Assembly (NCBI GenBank): GCA_942159475.1
Contig: OW804097.1
Location: forward strand, 3,935,685-3,999,684
DNA: 64,000 bases
Direction: 5' to 3'
DNA from: Sthenelais limicola
Taxonomy: Eukaryota > Annelida > Polychaeta > Phyllodocida > Sigalionidae
Made by a program: the position numbers and the translations under genes. The notes beneath the pieces are model-generated. The model saw nothing but the letters and a program-made list of their open reading frames with translations. It searched no databases and had not been told where the DNA came from. This document shows, piece by piece, positions 23,301-32,300 of this stretch (positions within the stretch are counted from its first letter, which is position 1; the number at the start of each line of letters is the position of its first letter).

Positions 23301-26300
23301 TTCATTCCATTACAAGTACAGAGGCCTATTCTCAAGAACTTTCCCCAGGCTCCAGTGTTCAATGTGAATGGACCCAGACCTCCTGTGTTTACTAATACCA
23401 CCCCGCAACACGTACATCAACAGCCGCCTCAGTTGCCTAGGCAACCGCCTCAGTCGCCTAGACGAGACCCCTATCAACACCAGTGGGATATGAATAATCA
23501 ACAGGGACAGATAGGAGAAATGCAGGCAAATCAGTACGGTTTGCCTCCCCAGAATCACCAATATTTTCCTCAAAATGTTGGAGGAAATATTCAGTATTTT
23601 GTTCCTTTGCAAAATGCTATTCCACAGCAACAGGCCCAGAATATCGTTAATCACCAGCAGCAAAATGATATTCAGCAACAGCCACAGAACATTATTCAGC
23701 AACAGCCTCAACAGAATAATGTTCCTGTTCAGCAACAAGTTGGTTACCAAGCTCCCCAGCAAACAAATGTTAACCAGCAAAGCCCTCGAGGATATCAGAA
23801 TCAGGGGAGAGGCAGACAGACCCCTCCTCGTCAGCAACAGCGGCCAAGGCAACAGCAACAAAATTACCAACCTAGGCCGCAACAACAGAGGCAACAGTAC
23901 AGACCTAATGTGCAGCAACAACAGCAACAGCAAGGGTTTGTACAACTGCCAAATGTGCAACAAGGGATGTATAGGCCCCCACCCCCTGCCTATAACCAAC
24001 CCTTGTATGATTTGGTAGGTGAAATCAAGCAGATGAGGCTTGATCAAACAGCCTTTTTGGATGTGTCCCTATGACGACAAGCAGAAGCGATGGGATCCAC
24101 CACTTCTGCTGCTTTATCTAAACAATATCGCAGAGCCCCTGTGATTTTTGAGAAACCAACAGCAAAAAGGCCTGTTCAAGAATTTTTTGAGGAATTCGAA
24201 AATTTCACTACCCCGATTAAAGAAGATAACCAGCTGATGGTGACCACGTTGGTTCAATATTTATCGGGTAGGGCGAAAACTTTTTACAGACAAATTGTGG
24301 GTCTATATGGCGATACCATATCTTTTAATAGAATCAAATCAGATTTCATCACGAAATTCAGCGAATTATCACTTTCTGAGGTGTTAAAAGATTATTCGCA
24401 CAGAAAGCAAGGGCGACATGAGTCAGTAGAAGACTACGACAATGACATGTTGCTGCTGTTATCGAAGGCAAATTTGCCTACACATGTTCAGATACGATTC
24501 TATGTGACCAATTTGCGTTCAGAATTGGCTGGGAGAGTTGCTGCAGAGTACCCATCTTCCCTTGATCAAGCCTCTAAGCTAGCAGCTAAGCACGAGTGTA
24601 TGATGGCGACAGATAGAGCCCCTAGAAATACACCAATGGAAGAGGCTATCAACATGATGTATTCTAAGAAAGATAAGCAATATTCCAAACACAATGATGA
24701 CAAGCATAAGGGCGATAGTTATCGTAAATCGAGGTCTGATAAATATCACGAATCTCGAAGCAAGAATGAGCATGATAGGTCTCAGAGCAGACATAGGTCG
24801 AAGAGCTATAATAATAGCAGCAAGGAACGATCTAGTAGTCGACATAAGAGCTATGAGAGGAGTTCCAGCAGGGAAAAAGGTGATAACAGCAAGTATCAAC
24901 GCTCTAATAGCAAGGATAAATCTGTTGGCTTCGAGAAAAAAGAGAAGTACAGAGAAAAATCGAAATCGCCGAATTCCAGTCAGAGAAATCTGACGCCTTA
25001 TAGGCAAAAGTCATCTTCTCGTGAGAGAGAGGGTGGAAAAAACGAATAGGCTGTGTCTTGGTTGGCGACCGACACAGCTACGACGATATAGTTAACGAAA
25101 TAGGAACGACCATGGACTATTCTAGTGAACAAGTGTGTGATATACCTGACATTGAAGCTTCAATTCCTAAAATGAACAGTGTATCCGGATTCAGAATAGG
25201 CAGATGGGCGGGAAGCAAAAAGAACATTATATCTTCTACCGATTCTGAGAGAAAAGCTGATTGTCAAGCAACTCTAAAGCTGAGGAAACCAAAGGACAAA
25301 GGTAAGAAAGTTTTGGTCACTGCTCCAATTGAAAAGGGTTGCATAGACATCGAGGTAAAAGATTTAAATATGCCAGTTCTCGTCGATACAGGTGCCACTG
25401 TTTCTTGTATAAGCTCTGCCTTCTTTAGGAAAATGAGAAGCAAGGTTCCAAACGATAAGATTTTGCATTGCAATATCAAAATATTTGTAGCCGATGGAGG
25501 TGCACATCACTGTTATAAGAAAATTGAAATCGAGTTTAGAATAGGCGACCAACAATTCAGACCCAAGTTTATCGTATTGCCAGCTTTGCATAGAAGTATG
25601 ATCTTAGGTGTTGATTTCTTGAGAAAATTCCGAGCAAAGATTAAGTTTAATTTGGGTGAACAACAGCAGATGTTTCCTATCAGAGCAACACATATGTTCA
25701 TGATAGCTCCTGGAACAGAATACACAACTGTGGCTGAAATTACTTCACATACGGATATGTTAAAATCTATCGGTGTCACTGAGAATCTGCAAAGGCAGAG
25801 ACCTGTATCGTTTTTAGTCAAGCATGCTTTGGTAAAACCTTTTAGTGAAAATAAGGTACCAATTACAATTTTTAACGCTTCAAAAGCCTCCTCTACTATC
25901 GAGAGAGGCACGGTATTAGGTATGTACACTCTGGCTTCTGAAGAAGATTTTCTTTCTCCTAAAGAAATTGAACAAGTGAATAATTTAAAAGCTGGAACAG
26001 CTGAGACGAGCGATAAAATTGTTGATTTCCAGATAGGTGAGGAGTTAACGGTTGAACAGAACTACCAATTGTTAGATTTGTTGCAGGAAAATGAGAGTGC
26101 TTTTGTTGGCAAGGATAAAAAGCTGGGTTTAACAACAGAATATGAACATAAAATCGAATTGAAGCCTGATTTTAAGCCTGTCATGAGACAACCATATCGC
26201 ATGAATCCTGTAATGTCTAAGGTGATGGAGGGAATTTTAAGGGAACAGGTCGAGCAAAATTTAATAGAGAAGTGTGTCGACCCAGTTGAATTTAGTTCCC

Positions 26301-29300
26301 CATGTTTTCTTGTTCAAAAACCTACTACAGCCGATGGGAAAAGGGCCTGGCGTCTTGTTATTGACTATCGTCAAGTCAATAGATCAATAAAGGACGAAAT
26401 TAGGGCTTTCCCGCGTGCACCATGCTACATCGGAAAAACACTAGACCTACCTTTGCCACTTCTCTCACCAACACAACCATGTCATTCCCCATACTATGGA
26501 AGGTAAATTATACATGTAATGAATTAACCCTAAATCGGGAGAATTAGTAGGCTAACCAGGAAAATGACTTACAAATTAACCATTGAAAATGCATGCAAAC
26601 TGGGGAAATATTTTCCGGGTTAGCCAAGATTTAGAGACCAAATTGAAAACTTCCTAAAATTCCAAAATCGTGCTTTTAATATTTAGCTAATCATCCCTTT
26701 GTAATCAAACTCAGGCCATCTCTATTTAAGAGATGGCTATAGAAGTTGGGCAGGTTTGGAAAAGATGAGGCTAACATATATATCCTATTTTATCAGAGTC
26801 AAGTAGGCACATTCCAGATTGGCCGCCGAGCTGGGCCAATTTTCCCGAAATAAGATGCCGGTTCACTGAGAAAAAGGTTAATCAGGAATATGGCTAGGTA
26901 AATTAGGAAAAGTATTACTAAAATTCTGTACATTTGGGTTATATGTATAAATGGCTTCCATAATATACAATGTATCATGGCTATTTAAGTCTACATGAGG
27001 CCAGTATATATATAGTAAGTATATTTAGTCAAATATATGCTTTATTTACAATGATAGAAACAGGGAGGGTTTCTGAGTGTGGTGTTTTGTCGTTGATATA
27101 AGCCGTCATCCAGAACTGGACGTCCAGCACCAGTAGGCTTGGCCTACAACTGCGGGGTTTGTCACTGGATGCCCATGTTGATTTGTCAATCATATGAATA
27201 GGCAATGTCAATTTGTCCTACAGGGAGGATGTGACATAGGTGGCAGCCTTATACTGCCCGTTATTTAAAAGAAACATTGTGTGCATATTCACTGGTGGAG
27301 GAGGCAAATTTCAATATGGAACTTTGAAATGGGACGGAAATTGCTAATCCAAATTACCCCCAAAACAGAGCAGATAAGGAAATCTGTATATAACAGAATT
27401 TCAACATCCTGGAATAGACTGCCTGCGGTGGCCCACCAAACCCTAGATCCTATTAAATTAAGTCATTTAAAATCCGAGCCATGTCAACATATATCTGGCA
27501 AGACCATTATTTTATCTAGATCATATCATAATAAGACATTACCAGGAAATCGTTGTAAGAATTTATTATTATACCTCTTAGGTTCAAATATTATATTATT
27601 AAACTGTAGCATCGAGCAATCTATAAAGAACTTACTGCCCCCTTGATACTTCAATAACGTTACAGTGTTATTGATCAGGATTGTCTAGGATGTCTAGTCA
27701 GGTTGATTATGTAATTGACTGACTGTCCTGACCCTGTGTGGTGTGATATGTAAAGCATTATTGAAGCATCAATACTCTTCAGATAGTTGTGCATGTGCCG
27801 CCCAATATATTGGAGGCCCCCTTCTAGGGACACCCCCTACTGTATTCGTTTCAGATAGCATGACATTTACACAGCTTTACCTATGGTATACATTTGTAAT
27901 AATTCATGCTATAAAAATACGTTTAATATCATAGCACCAACCTGCCCGGCAAAATCCCATATCTTCACATATGCCTCTGATTTCTTCAACTCTCTAAGCT
28001 TAAGAATGTTATCCTGATCTGCTATACTCATATCCACATCATATTCTGAAGACTGTAACAGAAATTAGAGTTTAAAGCACAGCTAATTTTTAAAGGAAAT
28101 GAAAAACATGTATATGGCAAAATGGATTGAGAAATAACTTTAATCTAGGAGTCTAGGCATCTCATGACAATTGCCATTAACCTTATTAAAACATCTTGTT
28201 TCATTTTAGTTATATTTATAACTAGAAAAAAAAGTGTGTTTAGTTTTACACTGACTTGAACAAAATTGTTTGGTTATGTTGAACTGTATTTTGAACATCA
28301 TAAGTTTGGTTTATTTGGATAGTTGAAGGTGAATTGTACATTTTCAGGCTTTTCCCTCTTTGGTTTGGGCATTTTGTGATTTAGGAGAGTTCAATGTGCA
28401 TAGCGGCTATGAAGCACTTTAACTATGAAACTCCTATGGGGTGCTTCCATTTTGCCTGTTTACCTTATCTAAATGACCATCATTTGAGTATTTAATTATC
28501 ATAGAGTATTCAAATGATAAGATGTGTACCGATTCAGGTCTAGTGCTTTCCATTGCCTTAGCCAGCATTTCGTGTGTCTCTTTTTCTTGGCTGTCCTCTG
28601 CAAAGACAGGTAAAGTGAATAATTTACTATTTATAGTAATGTTAGTAAACATGCGACTTAAAAGACACAAGATTCATCTTTTATGACAGAAAAGTTTGGA
28701 GAATAACTGGGTGCATTGGTGTAGGCCTACACCTAAATGACTCTGGGGTCCCTAGAATAGCACATGGCACCAACTAGACCCTTATTATGCTTAGGGTAAT
28801 ATAACTAACCGCGGTGCTGTCTGTGGGATTTTTCTTCAACTGGAAACAAGGTGAAGAAAGATCCCACAGACAGGACCAAGGTTAGTTCGAGATTTATTTG
28901 ACCTCTCCCAGCAGTCTCCCGCCCTTGATATAACACTTAAAAGTGTTGATAAGGGCGTAAAGCAACCAATCTCACTCACTCACTCCCTCTCAGCTCTCCC
29001 ACCCTTGATATAACCAAATTAAATGTGCTGAAAAGGGCGTAAAGCAACCAATCTCACTCACTCACTCCCTCTCAGCTCTCCCACCCTTGATATAACCATA
29101 TTACAGCTCTCCCACCCTTGATATAACCATATTAAAAGTGTTGATAAGGGCGTAAAGCAACCAATCTCACTCACTCACTCACTCTCCCAGCATTATCGGT
29201 CCAGTGGCGCTTTAGTTTATGACGGCCGTCGTGACGTTGACGATGCCATGACAACCCTATCCTACTTTCAGAATAATGAAAAGCCAATGAAAACGCAGAA

Positions 29301-32300
29301 GGATGAACTGGGTCATCTGTTTCTTCCCTAGGGAGGAATGAAACATATTTCTTCCCGCTCACTAGCATATAGCGAGTCTATACAACGTCTATGGACACTC
29401 CATTCCAGAGGTGAAATAAAGAAGGAGCAAAGTAAAGTTGAGAGTAGTAGGACTTTGAATAAATGTACAATTGACGGCTAAGTAGGCCTCAGCGAGTTAA
29501 TACCAATCTTTTTATGGGTCAGATTTTCAGAAAATGTACAATTGGCAGCTGTACACATTTAGTAAATTCTGTTAATTAGGCTGCAATTTGGTCAATACTA
29601 GGTGAATTCGAGTACATTCGGCAAAAAAAGTTGCATTGATTCTAGCAATCTGTTTGATTAGGTTGAAGCGTCTTTTGGACTTATTTTCGCCTGAAATTCG
29701 GGTTATTTGAGGGGATTGTTGAAGGTGAATTGTCCATTTTCTGGCGACTTCACCCAGTATGTATTATGAAACAGATGTATTAATACTGAAATAGATTTTA
29801 TTGCACAGTCTAACTGGTGTTGTGGATGGGTTTAATTAAAGTCAGGGATCAAGGGTTTAGGAAATCATGGGTGCCATTTATTGTTCAGCCGTTTATGTGC
29901 CTGTAGTGTTGTAAGGCTATTCCGTTCCGTTTCGGCGGTACTGTCTCACTCTCGCTTCCAATACACCAATAGACGATTTGTATTTTACTTCCAAGGGGGC
30001 GCTTAGAGAATAAACATATGAAGCACATGCTTGAGTATATCTTTCCTTCACAAAACCTAACAGTGCCACCAAGGGGCGGTTTGTACCAATTTTGGCCCTT
30101 TTAAGACTCATTTATTGGTTTGGTCTGACCTGTCATGGCAGAGGGGGCACCATTGGCTACAACGTCATTGGAGTGATGTCCTCATGGCCTCATGGCCCGT
30201 CTCCGCCTGTAGTAGCTAAAATGACGTTAAACCTGCTTTAATTAAGATCAGAGAAGAGGCAGAGAACCACAGAGAATTAATATAGACTAGCAAATACCAG
30301 TACAGATAGAGAGAAAGAGAAGGGGAAGAAAGGTGCATGGGAGCGAGAGGGAGAGAGAGACAAAGAATGGCAGAGAGAAGGAGTGTGAACAAATTAGACA
30401 AAAGAAGGGGGTGTAAGTTTATTTTGAAACCCCTTTTAAACCCTTATTTTCTAGGAAATCGCATATAAAACATAGTGGAACAGGTTCCCATGATGCCACC
30501 CGAAATCCGTGACAATGCCTCCAGCAGCTTCAGAGGAGATGCGGGAGAATTACACTTTTCTCTTACATCTAATATTATAGAATATGCACATAATTTGCTA
30601 ATGGTTCAGTGGGCCCCCAATGAAAGGGGAGTGATAACCCGTTTTTTTTTCATCATTCCTCGCTCCCTTTTCTGCCAACTTTCTTTTCCAACTTCTTTCT
30701 CCCTCTTATTACCCTTTGCTGTACATTTCTCAAATGAACACCTTTCTAGATGTTATTGGTCACTGTTCATCAACAGAGAAAATCAGACAGGTTCGGAAAT
30801 CGAGACAGAGGCAAAGATCCAAGAAATCAGATAGTGGGTCCATGCAATAAACGGGTGTGAATTGGAACTGTGCAATATTATGATGTGTGAAAAATGTGAC
30901 AATTATTCATTAAATTGCATGCTGCGATGAACTAAAAGTCTGAAATAGGTTATGGACAGATATATTACGAAATGTGCTTCAAACCATTGCAAAAGAAGGT
31001 GTCACCATCACCATTCCTTTTATATTTAAATATTTTTATTTAGCCAAAACATTATATGCAATGCACAATATTCTCAATCACAGCTAAACAAAACAAGATA
31101 GAAATTTCATATTTCTTAGGGTTTTTTCTCTTTCTCTCTCTACTCCCCTTTCCCCAACGAGAGGAGGAAGAGGAGGGAGGATGAGGAGGAGGATTATGTT
31201 ACTGATGTATGTTCATGATGCTGTGTTGAACTTGCTATGATAACCCGTTTTTTCTGACGCAGTGTTGACCCTAAAGTGCCAAAAGGGTTACAGTGACAAC
31301 CCTGTTTTGACGTCAGCCCTAACCGTTAGTCAACTGATTGCATTAGGCTTCATTAGCTCAATCTCTAGTATTTAACAATTGGTGCATATTGACCAAAATA
31401 TCAAAAAGAATATTTACTTTCATTGAAAGACCATTTTCCAGTGTAATCGATTGTTAGATTCACCAAAGTGACCTCAGCAAGATCCGTTGGCTCATGTTTG
31501 TCATTGATAGGCTTGCCCAGCAGCGAGTTTACCAACGACGTCTTCCCTGCACACTGATGTCCAAGAACAACGATGCGAAGGCGACATGTTTTTGTAGTTC
31601 CATCTTTCAATGCATTTTGTAGATCAGTACCTGATAACAGAAATAAAATTTAATATTTGCATAAAGGTTAAATAGTCAAATCCAAAACGTGTAGTGAACC
31701 TAAATTTAGCGATTTTTAGTTTGTTGTCTGGCATCACTTGCGTACATATTGTATTTAGTTATTTGTTTAATCTCTGTTCTATAAGAGCCAACCATTGCCA
31801 ACGCTCAGCACAGTATACCCTGTGCCCAATACCACTGTGTTGGGACGTCGGCAAGTGGTTAGTTCTTAAATATTCCAGCACTGCATTTCCAGTGTCTTCA
31901 TTATAGAGCTAGTGATACCACTATCAGTTGAATTTTTGTCATTTACTGACACAACAGGGTTGGCCTTCGCAAAAGGATGCCAGAATCATCATAACACTGC
32001 TGTAGTGTACGCCTACAGAGTATTTGTATGGTTGGTAAACATTATAAATGCACGCCATCTTATTTAAAGCAGTTTTGATACAAACATTCAAATTAAGTTA
32101 CTAGGTAGACACAATTTCCAGGATGAAATTTTCATATATATCAAGCCCACAAACATTTTCGAAATTCCTGAAGCCCCCCAACGTTTTCGAACAGGAGGGG
32201 AGGTATCAATCATATATATGTATATCATGATGTTGTTGTATGGGTAGGTTTTCCAATTATAATTCTGTGAGGGTAACTGCAATCTAGTAAAATATAATAC

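Larger units (their letters stand above)
21891..26703 (+). mobile_element. Ty3/gypsy retrotransposon with truncated pol
   Basis: 5' LTR candidate 21891-22442 (TG...CA), primer-binding site from 22444 (TGGCGGACAACCCG), long gag (22551-25049), a -1 frameshift cassette (25037-25078), then protease and the start of reverse transcriptase (to 26506). A 3' segment (26520-26703) matches the first 185 bp of the LTR. The core of RT, RNase H and integrase are absent, so the element is an internal-deletion derivative. It is opposite in orientation to the host gene. Confidence 0.8.

Noticed and set aside
23310..24047. 245-codon minus-strand frame opposite the gypsy gag
   Set aside because: Leucine-rich shadow of the CAG/CAA-rich gag sequence on the other strand.
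30475..30834. 119-codon + strand frame
   Set aside because: Low similarity to anything, phenylalanine-rich over pyrimidine runs, and located in an intron of the opposite-strand gene.
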